Shown here piece after piece: positions 1-10,008 of a stretch of DNA of 64,000 nt. The stretch comes from Euborellia annulipes. Its lineage: Eukaryota > Arthropoda > Insecta > Dermaptera > Anisolabididae. Numbering within the stretch: position 1 is the first letter of the stretch; the number at the start of each line of letters is the position of its first letter. The position numbers and the translations under genes are program-made. Below the pieces are notes generated by a model. It made no database searches, was not told the DNA's origin, and worked only from the letters and a program-made list of their open reading frames with translations. The DNA lies in assembly GCA_023213315.1 (NCBI GenBank), contig JAKCPI010001759.1:1-64000 (forward strand), written 5' to 3'.

Positions 1-97
1 GTGTAATATTGAGATTTAAATACGCGATCTTTTAGGTGCATTTATGCTATTAATCAAAGATGTAGTAACAGCATACCATAGAGATAGTAAATCTTGT

Positions 98-615
98 GTG
101 ATTCGGTAATCCAAAGTTGTGTATTGTGCTATCAAATTTTGTGTCCGAGATCTATAAAGCTAGCAACTCATCATATAACTGGTTCTAAACATGACCACTT
201 GCGTTTCAAAGATGGGGCTGAGCTAAAGTCTTCATCAAGTGTACTTTAAACCATTTTCACGAAAAACTTAACTGATACCCGGTATACTTTTAAAGAACAT
301 CTAAAAATGGTTAAGCTTATGGACACAATTAAAATAGTTAGTCACTAAATTTTTGAGAAAATCGAAAAAAAACTGAAAAATGTAAAGTACCGTACTTTTG
401 GGTGATTTGTTCAAAAGCATCATGTCCTTTCAAAGGGAAGGGGATGTCAAACTTCAGAATATAAAATTTCAACCTCTCCAAGTTCTTTTCGAGCAAATAC
501 GTACCGGACCACTTCTTTGGACTCAGGGTACCCTCCAAAACATATATTTCCATCAAATCTTGACATCAAATTTTTTTTTTTATTGAAATACTTTCTCATA
601 TATCTATATATATAA
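98..615 (-). mobile_element. Degenerate Helentron-like element (family B)
   Basis: Matches, in reverse orientation, the family best seen at 6351-7014 and 10009-10700: remnant of the 3' hairpin near 98-160, the internal GAAAAACTGAAAA and CATCAAATC blocks, and the 5' end running into TACTTTCTC near 585-600. The middle is heavily diverged. Confidence 0.6.
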
Positions 616-860
616 AAATGGCAAATGGGAAAAATGTATGTATATATGTAAACATGTATGTATATGTTCTATAGAAATCCACAATTTGCTAATGAATCAT
701 TTAAATTAAGTACACCTATAATGCATGGCTCTGGGAGTAACATGGTAATAATCTGAATCTCTTAAATATTTTGGAAAATTAATTATGATCAAAATTTCTT
801 CATTGGGGGTTTATAGCCAATATACCCAGCGAAGGGACGAAAAAAAATTAAAATAAAAAT

Positions 861-982
861 CTTATTTAACAAGACTGTGAGTGTTCTTTATTGGTGAGGC
901 CAAACATCCCATGGACCCCAGGAATCGAACCCAGGATCTGGCCTCACCAAAAAAGAAGACTCACAGTCTTGTTAAATATATC
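861..982. repeat. Fold-back element with a tRNA-like B box
   Basis: Arms of about 42 bp (861-902 and 940-981) are inverted copies of each other. They enclose 37 bp that read on the minus strand GGGTTCGATTCCTGGGG, a good Pol III B-box / T-arm. A single arm-like copy occurs at 46500-46545, so this is a dispersed element, not a tRNA gene. Confidence 0.65.
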
Positions 983-1077
983 TATGACTAGTTAAGTCCG
1001 AATCGAGGTATTTTGAATTTTTTTTTATTTTATTCTAATATAGGCTATAGTTCTCGAAAAATATAATATTTTTTTTT

Positions 1078-1240
1078 TTTTATAAAAAAACATTCACACT
1101 TTTTTTCTCATTCACACTCACACTCACACTCACCCCCCATCTTCCCTAGTGTATCGGGGTCCTTGGGTCCACACATTCACACAGTCTTTTCGGCAACTCA
1201 GGCCATTTAAGACTTTAGACGATAACCGTTGTAATCGAAA
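1078..1240 (-). mobile_element. 3' part of a tRNA-derived SINE (fragment)
   Basis: Contains, on the minus strand, the SINE 3' module seen complete at 53434-53700: GGCCTAAGTTGCCGAAAAG-like block, then the GTGTGAATGTGAGTGTGAA repeats and an A tail. The tRNA-like head is missing, and unrelated GC-rich bases interrupt the module at about 1132-1170. Confidence 0.6.
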
Positions 1241-1289
1241 AATATTTAAGCCTAACTAAAAATCTTATATAGACCTACTATCAATTTTT

Positions 1290-2079
1290 ACATATATTTT
1301 TGATTATCCGGATACCATCTAGTCCTAAATATAAGAATAATCGAGTTTCTACTTTATTTTCTGTTCTGGGAGTGACAATTACATCTGATGCCCTGGTCTC
1401 CTGGAGCAACCACATCTCTTCTGTGGTTATATCTACCGCAAGGAAATTGGGTTTCCTATTCAAAACGAAGCGTTACTTTTCCTCCCAACAACTCCTAATC
1501 CTCTATAAAGCCCAAATTCGGCCGTGTCTTGAATATTGTTCCCACCTTTGGAGAGGGGCGTCGAAAGACGCTCTCTCCTCCTTGGAAGCCATACAGAGGC
1601 GTGCAATTAGACTGATAGGTGATTCTACCCTTACTGCATCCCTACAGTCACTAGATCATAGAAGAAGAGTATCTGCACTATCTCTCTTCTACAGGTATTA
1701 CCATGGTCAATGCTCTGCCGAATTAAAATCAATTATCCCACCCAATGCAACATATTCACGGAACACAAGAGAGGCATCTTCCCAGCATCCCTATGATGTT
1801 CAGATCACGACTAACAGAACAAATCAATTTCATTCTTCCTTTGTCCCCATGACCTCCCGTGATTGGAACAAGCTCCCTGCGTCTATCTTCCCCAAAACCT
1901 ACAATCTTCAGACTTACAAGTCTAACCTCAACAGGCATCTTCTCAGTTCCCGCAGTTGAGTTTCCCCTTTATGCTTCCTCCTTTTGTTTTATTTTCTTCC
2001 TGGCTGCATGTGACTATTGGTCATTATAGGTCTTCGGACCTTGTGCACCCATTCCAAAAAAAAAAAAAAAAAAAAAAAA
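1290..2079 (+). mobile_element. 5'-truncated non-LTR retrotransposon (jockey-like) with poly(A) tail
   Basis: Only the 3' end is present: the C-terminal part of the reverse transcriptase ORF, a short 3' UTR rich in T/C and ending GGTCTTCGGACC...CCATTCC, and an A tail of about 24 at 2056-2079. Such 5' truncation is typical of LINE insertion by target-primed reverse transcription. Confidence 0.8.
1300..1959 (+). pseudogene. Reverse transcriptase C-terminal fragment of a jockey-like LINE
   Basis: An open frame of about 219 codons with the conserved C-terminal signature of arthropod LINE polyproteins: LGVTI, WSNHIS, LGFLFKTKRYF, LYKAQIRPCLEYCSHLW, IQRRAIRLIGD, FYRYYHG, and the terminal SRDWNKLPASIFPKTYNLQ motif. 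The palm with the YADD active site and all upstream domains are absent, so it cannot encode a working enzyme. No upstream ATG belongs to it. The frame is undamaged, so the insertion is fairly young. Confidence 0.8.
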
Positions 2080-2930
2080 GAATTTATTGTACTTCTAAAA
2101 TATAATAAAATGTAAGAGCAAGGCAAGCGTAATTTGTATACAAATAAGTGAAAGAAAAAATAGAATTAGAAGAGAAATTCTTCTCTTTCAATACTCTTTT
2201 TATCATATAGATGTATTGTCAAATAAAAATTGGATACCATTAGATAGATACTGCGTGTATCTTTTTATCTTGTTAGGAATTCGATGACAAGCCTTGATTT
2301 TTCACTAAGAAATAATCTAACATCAAAGCGGAAGGGTTTAGTAAAAAAAAAAAAGCTTAGTTGTGTCGTTTAAGTATCGTCTATTCATTTGAAATTTAAA
2401 TTGATCTATCGGGAAATTTTTTATTCCAAAAAATACAAACCCAAACAAAGATCAATAAACTAACTTTATTATATTCTAAAAAGAATATAAATGTCATCAT
2501 CGCACACCCGTGAGAGTTGTTGACACTTTTTTTTGACGGAATAGAAATTGATATTCATAACCTTATTTCATGAAATTTATTAGAAAATTATTATTAATTA
2601 TAATTATAAGTTACTATCAAAGATTGAATTCATGTTTCAACTCCAGGAAGTATTATTACTCTTCATTTAAATTTGTTACGAGGCACCGCAGTTACGTGTG
2701 TAGTCATAATAAGAGTGTAAACTAAAAGTATCAGAGTGGTTTTCGGGTATTTAATTAAAGAATTTAAAATTCCATTTGACCAAAGTGAAAGCTAGAAATT
2801 TAAAAAAAAATTTAGGATAAATATTAAAGAAATTACAACTTAGAGTATGGCATATTTAAATTAATCACATTCTTCGTTTTAAAAAAAATTTATTTCAATC
2901 AATTGAAATAAATAGGAACCGAGGCTAAAT

Positions 2931-3076
2931 GGCGTAACTAGCATTTGAGGGCGGGGGGGGGGGGGGGCAAAGCTCAATTGGAGCGCCGTTTTTTCGTTCG
3001 AACTTTTTTTTAGTAGGCTATACGAATCTCATTTGACCTTTTTTTTATTATTCGACCTGGATACGCTACTGCCTCA
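2931..3076 (+). mobile_element. hAT-type MITE fragment (GGCGTAACTAG termini)
   Basis: Begins ATGGCGTAACTAGC followed by a G run and ends GGATACGCTACTG. The same end pair encloses 43911-44185. No TSD is recognisable. Confidence 0.5.
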
Positions 3077-3167
3077 GATGTCAAAAAAAAATCTTAAACA
3101 AATTATAAAAAAAACAAGAATTTTTGTTTAATTAGTAACATGTCATATCATGTGCTCATAAGCGCCT

Positions 3168-3412
3168 CTGGCATTGGCGTAAATTTTTGATGGGGGGGGG
3201 GATCAAGAAATTTTTTTCAAAAATTTAAGATTATTTTAGGGTATTTATAAATCATTTTGGTTTTTTTTTTTTAGCTAGAGTAAAGTATTATATTTTACTT
3301 TCTCTTACCATATATGAAATATAATTTGTATTAAATATCTAGTCATGGCTTGGGTCCCATGGGCAGGGGGGTTGAACCCCAAAACCCCTCCTGCGTCTAT
3401 GGTCTCTGGCTC
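3168..3412 (+). mobile_element. Possible degenerate hAT-type MITE
   Basis: A G10 run follows GGCATTGGCGTAAATTTTTG, and the right side has a G6 run with CCTGCGTCTATGG. Composition resembles the other G-tract elements, but inverted termini are poor. Confidence 0.3.
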
Positions 3413-4165
3413 TAGATTTAATTGTTCTAATACATTATTAAAATTTGTAATTTTTGTTCTGAAGATTCATGAATTTTGATCCAAAACGTCCATATAATCC
3501 ATGTTGATTTTAGTTAACGCCACTCACTATTTAATTAAATAATATTCAAACTTTTCAAGAGATAGATTTTTTGAAAAAATAAAACAAAAAACAAAAAAAA
3601 ATTTAATAAAAAATCATAGAATTCTGGTATATGAATTCGCCCAAAAACGCAAATAAACTAAATATTGATCGCAAAAGAAAATGGCGTAAATGCTTTCTTA
3701 TATAGCAATCATAACCACTGTTCTAGTTGTGTGGAGATCAACAACTAAACGGCTACTGACGGTTTCAAAAAAGACTTCATTGGACAAACAAGAAATTCTA
3801 ATGAGTGTTAACTTAAAGAGGCAGGGGAAGGAAATTTTTTGAATTAAATAAATAAATATAAATAATAATGCTTACGGTGCTTAGGAATACAAACAATTGT
3901 TAAAAAAATCCTATGTATTTATTTTATGTGAAAATGGATGATAATAAATAACTTTTCTTTTAATGAACTATCTATCTTTTCGTAAACAAATTAATTCTTT
4001 CTTCGTGGTATCATTCACTCTCTCTTAGCAAACATAAATCTGTATTAGTGACAAGGAGGAAAAGTAGAGCTAATAATATCAGTATAAGATATCCTAAAGG
4101 AAGATAATTTTTACAGTTATATAATACAATGATTAAATAAAAAAATTATTTCCATTAAAATCTTC
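3413..4165. other. AT-rich interval with no recognised gene
   Basis: No exon, RNA gene or clear repeat terminus seen; homopolymer A/T runs only. Confidence 0.5.
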
Positions 4166-4174
4166 ATTAAAAAC

Positions 4175-4584
4175 TGAGGGTCCGACCGAAACAAGATTTT
4201 CAGCCGAAACCGAAACCGAAACCGAATATTCGGCCTCAACCTTAGTTTCGGCCGAAACCGTAACCGAAACCGAAACTTGTATTTCCTATAAAAATTTTTT
4301 TTTTCATTTTACCTTTTTTTTTTTTTTGAATTTTTTTTCCCTCCCGTGAAAATCATTTTTACCTTTTTTAGGGAGACTAAAATTTTTTTCTCCTCAAGTG
4401 CAAATTATTTGACCTTTTTTTTTTTTTTGCATGCGAGTCTCATCCCATTTTTTTCAGACTCTGGTTTCGGCCGGCCGAAAGGTTCGGCCACTTTTTGGCC
4501 GAAACCGAAACTACGGCCGAAACCATGATTTTTGGCCGAAACTGGTCGAAACCGTAACCGAAACCGAATATTCGGTCGGTTCCT
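4175..4584 (+). mobile_element. TTCGG-rich MITE with 9-bp TSD
   Basis: Both ends are arrays of CCGAAA / TTCGG (for example GAAACCGAAACCGAAACCG at the left and GGTCGGTTCCT at the right). It is flanked by ATTAAAAAC at 4166-4174 and 4585-4593. Related copies lie at 27018-27345 and, partial and reversed, at 23905-24085. The 8-9-bp duplication suggests hAT. Confidence 0.6.
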
Positions 4585-4605
4585 ATTAAAAACCAATCTC
4601 TAGAG

Positions 4606-4801
4606 CAGTGGTTTCCAATCTCTTCTGAAGTGAGAAATACTTTTATATACAAAATTTTTGTTACTGACACCTAATTACAAAAATAAATGAAATAGTTTTT
4701 TTTTAACACTTATTACATTTTGAAAAAATAATAATTAAATAATAATAATAATAATAATAATACTTTTTATATGCTAGAGGAATGCCCGTTGGAAAACACT
4801 G
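4606..4801 (+). mobile_element. hAT MITE, CAGTGGTTTCCAA family, copy 1
   Basis: Termini CAGTGGTTTCCAA and (reverse) CAGTGTTTTCCAA. Perfect 8-bp TSD CTCTAGAG at 4598-4605 and 4802-4809, of the NTCTAGAN type favoured by Charlie-like hATs. An (AAT)n microsatellite sits inside at 4737-4760. Confidence 0.82.
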
Positions 4802-4879
4802 CTCTAGAGCTAAGCTGCCAAAGCCTGGGTTAGTTCAGATGAATTTAATTTAATAGAAAATAATATAGGACGATAAATT

Positions 4880-5470
4880 TTTTCAATCAACGCTCAAATA
4901 GACTAACTGTTCGTTAGACAGTCAATATATCGTTAAAGATAGCAAATTTGCGAGATGAATTTATGTTTAAGATTAGTAAAAATTGCGCTTCCTGGACTCG
5001 AACCAGGACTTCTACGCTTTGACATGCAGAATTCATTCATTCATGTTAATGAAATACTAATTTTATTATTATAATAGGCGGATGCAAGCAGTGGCGTCAT
5101 TTCAACTTTTTCTTGGGGGGGGGGGGCAAATTTTTTTCTTGGGGGGCAAACATTTTTTTTTCTTAAAATTTACTTACAAATGGGTACTCAAATTTGGCCA
5201 AAACATATTTAATTTTGTACAGTTTGTATACTCGTAGATGTATTTTGGAGTATTTTATTTAGAATAATATAAAATTTTATAAAAATCAGCCTTTGGGGGA
5301 AGGGGCAAATGCCCCCTGCCCCCCCCCCCCAAATAACGCCACTGGATGCAAGATGTGTTTATTGAGCCGGCGATCTAGGAAAAATCCGCCGGCCGCGAAA
5401 GCGCGGAGATTCTGGTTCGAGTCCAGGAGGAGTAATTTTGTCCAATCATAAACATTAACTCATCTCGTAA
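4880..5470. repeat. Fold-back element with tRNA-like arms, split by a hAT MITE
   Basis: The left arm (about 4925-5022) and right arm (about 5380-5466) are inverted copies. Each carries a T-arm-like block, GGTTCGAGTCCAGG on one strand, flanked by the conserved AGCAAATTTGCGAGAT side sequence. The 256-bp MITE at 5089-5344 interrupts the centre. A second, unbroken member lies at 52358-52637. Confidence 0.7.
5089..5344 (+). mobile_element. hAT MITE, CAGTGGCGTCATT family, copy 1
   Basis: Termini CAGTGGCGTCATTT and (reverse) CAGTGGCGTTATTT. Perfect 8-bp TSD GATGCAAG at 5081-5088 and 5345-5352. G and C runs lie just inside the ends. Other copies: 34579-34818 and a damaged one at about 20365-20612. 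Confidence 0.85.
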
Positions 5471-5537
5471 ATTTGCTAAAATAATTTTGATTTTTTTTAT
5501 TTAAGAATACAGCGTTTAAGGTCACAAGAGTCCAGGC

Positions 5538-5795
5538 CAAGGGTGGGTACAAGGGGGAGGGGTAAGGGGGTAATCCCCCCCCGAGATTTGAAAAAATATC
5601 TTTTTTTCTCAAAAAAATTTATTTTCAATGTGAAATTTTAAATATTAATTAAAAATTTGATTTGTATTTATATTCTGGCAAACAAGTACAGAATGCGCCT
5701 TTAAATTACCGAAATTAAGAAAAAATAGTGTGCTGTGCGACGAGTCACACCAGATTACCCCCCCCCCCCGAGAAACACCTCTGGATCCGCCCTTG
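5538..5795 (+). mobile_element. hAT MITE family A, copy 1
   Basis: Starts CAAGGGTGGGTACAAGG and ends CTGGATCCGCCCTTG. Perfect 8-bp TSD GTCCAGGC at 5530-5537 and 5796-5803. The right third contains GTGTGCTGTGCGAC and GTCACACCAGATTACC, half of the family B hairpin. Confidence 0.88.
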
Positions 5796-6039
5796 GTCCA
5801 GGCCCCCTCTGTCTGAGGCCTGGATTGACATTATATGACCTCCGATACCGAAAACAAACAGAAAAGTATGATTTTTAGTCAAACGCTATCGTTTTCTAAG
5901 GAGTCAAGTCCTTGAACGAAATGCCTTTGAATATAAAAATAAACCAGAGGCGTACCGAGGGGGGGGGGGCGGGGGGGCGGTCCGCCCCAGGCCCGAACCG
6001 GCATAGGCCCCCATATATTTATTAAAAAAAAAATTTAAC

Positions 6040-6337
6040 GAAAATATCTCTTTGAGAGGCCCCGGGGCCCTCAGGGCTCAAATAAAAACCAAAAAATTTA
6101 GTTAAAAAAATCAAAATTTAATGAAAATTTCTCTTTTTGAGGCCCCGGGGCCCTCAGGGCTCAAGTAAAAAACGAAAAATTTAGTTAAAAAATCAAAATT
6201 TAATGAAAATTTCTCTTTGAGAGGCCCCGGGGCCCTCAGGGCTAAAATAAAAACCGAAAAATTTAGTTAAAATATCAAATTTAATGAAAATTTCTCTTTG
6301 AGAGGCCCCGGGGCCCTTGGGGTTCAGGAATATACGG
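6040..6337 (+). repeat. Four tandem ~82-bp repeats
   Basis: Units start at about 6040, 6123, 6204 and 6286. Each contains CTTTGAGAGGCCCCGGGGCC followed by CTCAGGGCT and an AT-rich part. The same unit recurs seven times at 57420-57900 and once at 30828-30900. Confidence 0.85.
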
Positions 6338-6350
6338 TATTTTAAAAATA

Positions 6351-7014
6351 TTTTTACTTTCTCTTACCTATGTATATATGTAATATATATATAGAGAGAA
6401 AGTATTGGATTCATGTCAAAAATTCGATGTCGAGATTTTGATGGATCTTCACGTTTTGAGGTCCCCTGAATCCAAAAAAGTGGTTTTCGCGACATGGTCT
6501 GTCTGTGTGTGTGTGTGTGTGTGTTCAATTTTAAGCATGAAGGAATTGAGCTATGAGGTTGAAATTTTATATTTAAGTTAAACACCCCCCGGGACCGGAA
6601 AAATAAGCTTTTAATCAAAATCGGCCAAAGAGTACTAGTACTTTACTGATGTACTTTTTCAGTTTTTTCGATTTTCTCAAAATTTGCTCCAACGATTTTT
6701 TTTAAAATTCAAAAATCAATTATTTTTTAGATGCTCTTTAAAATGTATATTCTCATTTTGCGATTGAAATCTTCTGAAGACCACTTTACTCTTGTATTTC
6801 ATAGGGAAGATAGGAGAAATGGTTGCCATGGTAACAAAATATAAATATTTTCCCATACTTATAAATTTTACATCTGAATTCAAATGTTCCGTACTGTCGG
6901 GAACTAAATATATGTCGACACAAAAAATCTGGTGTGACAAGCACAGTACACAACTTTCGATTACCGAAGGTAAGAGAAAGTTGTGTGCTATGCGCCAGTC
7001 ACACCAGATTTTTA
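6351..7014 (+). mobile_element. Helentron-like element (family B), full-length copy
   Basis: Order: TTTTTACTTTCTCTTACC at the 5' end, an AT palindrome, the GATGTCGAGATTTTGATGG block, a (GT)n/GTCT microsatellite, an AT-rich body with GTTGCCATGGTAAC, and a 3' hairpin opening with TCTGGTGTGAC and closing GTCACACCAGA. The loop side holds GGTAAGAGAAAGT, the exact reverse complement of the 5' ACTTTCTCTTACC. This asymmetric repeat plus microsatellite core is what Helentron/DINE-1 non-autonomous elements look like; the class assignment is inference. Confidence 0.65.
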
Positions 7015-7160
7015 TGTATGGAGAAGAGGGATATTTAAAGATGAGCAGCCCCCCCAAAAAAAAAATTCAATATAAGGCCCCCTCTTCTAGTACCGCCCCA
7101 GGCCCCCAACTGCCTCGGTACGCCTCTGAAATAAACACTGCTAAATAGGGAATACTTTTA

Positions 7161-7191
<31 letters not shown>

Positions 7192-7837
7192 GGACAAAAT
7201 TTTAGATCAAGTACAAGTTATAAAAAAAAAAAACTGAAAAAATTTGTTATTCATATAGAAAAGGAGAGTTGTTTGTAAATTGAATTAAGTATTCTAAAGT
7301 TCTTTTTTTTATTGTATTCAATGGGTTGCATATGCCAAACAAAGTAATTTCATTGTCTTTTATTTCTTTGAGCAATTTGTTGTTTAGAAGAAAGCGAAGT
7401 GAAGAAGGTTAAGCTGACTCATTCGGAAAAAGCATCCCGTTTGCCACAAAATTGACTTCCTTCCCCTTTTCGTCTCCTTTTAATGGAAATTAGTTCATAA
7501 CAATCATACAAAACATTTAAAAGCAAGTATAATTCAAATAAAAAAAAACTTATATAATCTCTTTTAGCTTTTATAAAGTAATTTAAAATGTAATAAAAAA
7601 AATTAAGAGTTCCGTATAAGAAATTTCATTTTAAGATGATATTCATTAATAATAATTATTTAGAAAAAAAAATAAAAACTTATGAGATTACCTTCACATA
7701 TTATTAGTCTATAATTTTTTGTTTGCCAAAAGATGCCAAAAAAAAAGTGACAAAAAATTTTGACATTTTTTTATTGGCAACATGAGATAATCTTATTTTT
7801 GTTTTTACAATACAGTATAATACATGTATTATTAATA

Positions 7838-8345
7838 TTTTTACTTTCTCGTACCCTATATATGAAATATATAGGAGAGAAAGTATTGCGATCATGTCAA
7901 AAATTCGATGTCGAGATTTTGATGGATATACATGTTTTGAGGTCCCCTGAGTCCAAAAAAGTGGGTCCCGCAAATTGGTCTGTGTGTGTGTGTGTATGTA
8001 TGTGTGTGTGTGCGTGTGTCTGTATGTGTGGACAGATTTTTAGCATGAAGGAGTTGAGCTACCGGATTGAAATTTTATATTTAACTTAGATACCTTTGAA
8101 GAATCTCAAAATAAGCTTTTGAACAAAATCGGCCAAAAAGTACTAGTACTTTACTGATGTACTTTTTCAGTTTTTTTCGATTTTCTCAAAATTCCCTCCA
8201 AGGATTTTTTTTAAAATTCATAAATCAACTATTTTTTAGATGCTCTTTAAAATGTATATTCTCATTTTGCCGTTGAAATCTTCTGAAGACCACTTTACTC
8301 TTGTTCTTCATAGGAAAGATAGAACTGGTTGCCATGGTAACGGAA
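7838..8345 (+). mobile_element. Helentron-like family B, 5' two-thirds
   Basis: Same 5' end, GATGTCGAGATTTTGATGG block and (GT)n core as 6351-7014. The match fades after GTTGCCATGGTAAC. Confidence 0.65.
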
Positions 8346-8747
8346 TTTAAATCTTTTTCTTTTTATTAGATTAAAAATCAATTATTATTTAAATTCCATT
8401 TATTTTTATTTTATTTGTGTCTTTAATTGCTTAGGAGAAAACATATATATATCTCTCTCTCTCTCACTTGCAAACATTATCGCCTGTCTCTCCGCCTTCT
8501 CTCATAGGCCTAATGTTAATTTCCTATAGGGATTTGTATGTTAATTTCGATTCAAAAGGGGGTCCCCTTTGGAACTTTTTACGCATTTAAAATTTTTTTT
8601 TCCAATTCTTATGAAATTTTGTATTTATTTACGATTCTATATTGTGTATAAAATGTCCAAATATGAGATTAAAATTTTGAAAAATAACCATAGTTTATTT
8701 CAAGCAGTCAACATTTAAAATGCAAGTTTGAAACTAAGGTGCTATGG

Positions 8748-8866
8748 GAAACTAAATATATCTCGACAAAAAAAATCTGGTGTGACCAGCACGGTGCACA
8801 ACTTTCTCTTACCGAAGGGTAAGAGAAAGTTGTGTGCTGTGCGCCAGTCACACCAGATTTTTTTAA
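8748..8866 (+). mobile_element. Helentron-like family B, 3' hairpin end
   Basis: GGGAAACTAAATATATCTCG followed by the complete terminal hairpin (TCTGGTGTGACC ... GTCACACCAGA) with the CTTACCGAAGGGTAAG loop. It may be the 3' end of the copy at 7838 separated by about 400 bp of insertion, or an independent fragment. Confidence 0.65.
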
Positions 8867-9259
8867 TTTATATTTTTTTTGGTAATTTGATTTTAGGATA
8901 CGTTTTAATATCAATAGAAACAAATTGAAAATAACATTTTAATAATTTTACGTAGGTATAAAAAAACAAACTTTATCAGGTGTTCAATATGGGTAGTGAG
9001 TGGTTTTAAGGGGTGAGAGAGGGCGGGAGGTTCATGAGCGCCAGCTGTTTGTTCATCGAAAGAACAATCACGTTATTAATAATGAAATTTAATTAAATTC
9101 TATTATTAATTTTAAACTAATAAATAAATAAAATAAACCGTTTGAATGAAAAATAATTTTCTATATTGTACCTACTAAATCCTTAATTTATTCCTTGACA
9201 AATTAAATTTGGACAAACAACTAAAGTAAAATTCAATCTGTAAATGAGGTGTTTCTTTT

Positions 9260-9372
9260 ATAATGTGTATTTCAATCAAAATCTCAACATAGAATTTTTG
9301 ACATGAATCCACTACTTTCACTCTCTATAATCAATATTAACATAGATAGATAGGTAAGAGAAAAGTAAAAAC
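9260..9372 (-). mobile_element. Helentron-like family B, 5' end fragment
   Basis: Reverse-strand copy of the GATTTTGA ... TCAAAAATTC block ending in GGTAAGAG and AAGTAAAA. Confidence 0.6.
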
Positions 9373-9658
9373 GTTTTAAGTCCGCTCAGTTAGTATAATC
9401 AACTGGTTATATTTAAAAAGAAAGATTCAAGGGCACATTCTCTAGATGAGGAAGAGAGGAATAGAGAGAAAACTAAATATTAAGGGGATTCAGGAACGAC
9501 ATCTAAACGTACTTAAAAAAAAAAAAAAAAAAACTATAACACTCTGGGCTCCCTTCAAACACGAATATATCTTTGGCCTTTAAAAAAAAACTAGACTTTT
9601 ATAAGGAATTTTTCAATGCGTTTTTTTTTTAATGAATTAAATTCATAAGACATCGAGC

Positions 9659-9933
9659 CAAACGCGTATACAAGGAGGGGGGAGTAAAAGAGTAATTACC
9701 CCCCCCCCCCCCACCCGAGATTAAAAAAAAAATACTTTTTTCTCAAAAAAAATTATTTTCAATGTGAAATTTTAAATATTAATTAAAAATTTGATTTGTA
9801 TTTATATTCTGGCAAACAAGTACAGAATGCGCCTTTAAATTACTGAAATTAAGAAGAAATTGTGTGCTGAGCGACCAGTCACACCAGATTACCCCCCACC
9901 CCCACCCGAGAAACACCTCTGGATCCGCCCTTG
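9659..9933 (+). mobile_element. hAT MITE family A, copy 2
   Basis: Left terminus mutated (CAAACGCGTATACAAGG), right terminus CTGGATCCGCCCTTG. Perfect 8-bp TSD CATCGAGC at 9651-9658 and 9934-9941. Confidence 0.87.
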
Positions 9934-10008
9934 CATCGAGCTATAATTTTTTTAATGACTTCTAAAAAAATTAAGGAAATTAATTTTTTTGTTATCAAGT
10001 CAATACAA

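Larger units (their letters stand above)
5945..7128 (+). mobile_element. 1.18-kb hAT-like composite element
   Basis: Perfect 16-bp inverted termini (CAGAGGCGTACCGAGG) and a perfect 8-bp TSD AAATAAAC at 5937-5944 and 7129-7136. It contains four tandem ~82-bp repeats (6040-6337) and a whole family B element (6351-7014). No transposase frame remains, so it is non-autonomous. Confidence 0.88.

Noticed and set aside
4970..5022. Possible tRNA gene from the perfect T-arm sequence
   Set aside because: No acceptor, D or anticodon arms fold with it; the block is part of an inverted dispersed element, also at 52.36-52.64 kb.
6364..7148. Overlapping frames of 84-118 codons
   Set aside because: They fall within family B and the hAT composite; the same peptides recur wherever the repeat does, out of phase with any conserved domain.
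7760..8089. 109-codon frame with Cys/Val repeats
   Set aside because: The repeats come from the (GT)n microsatellite core of family B.
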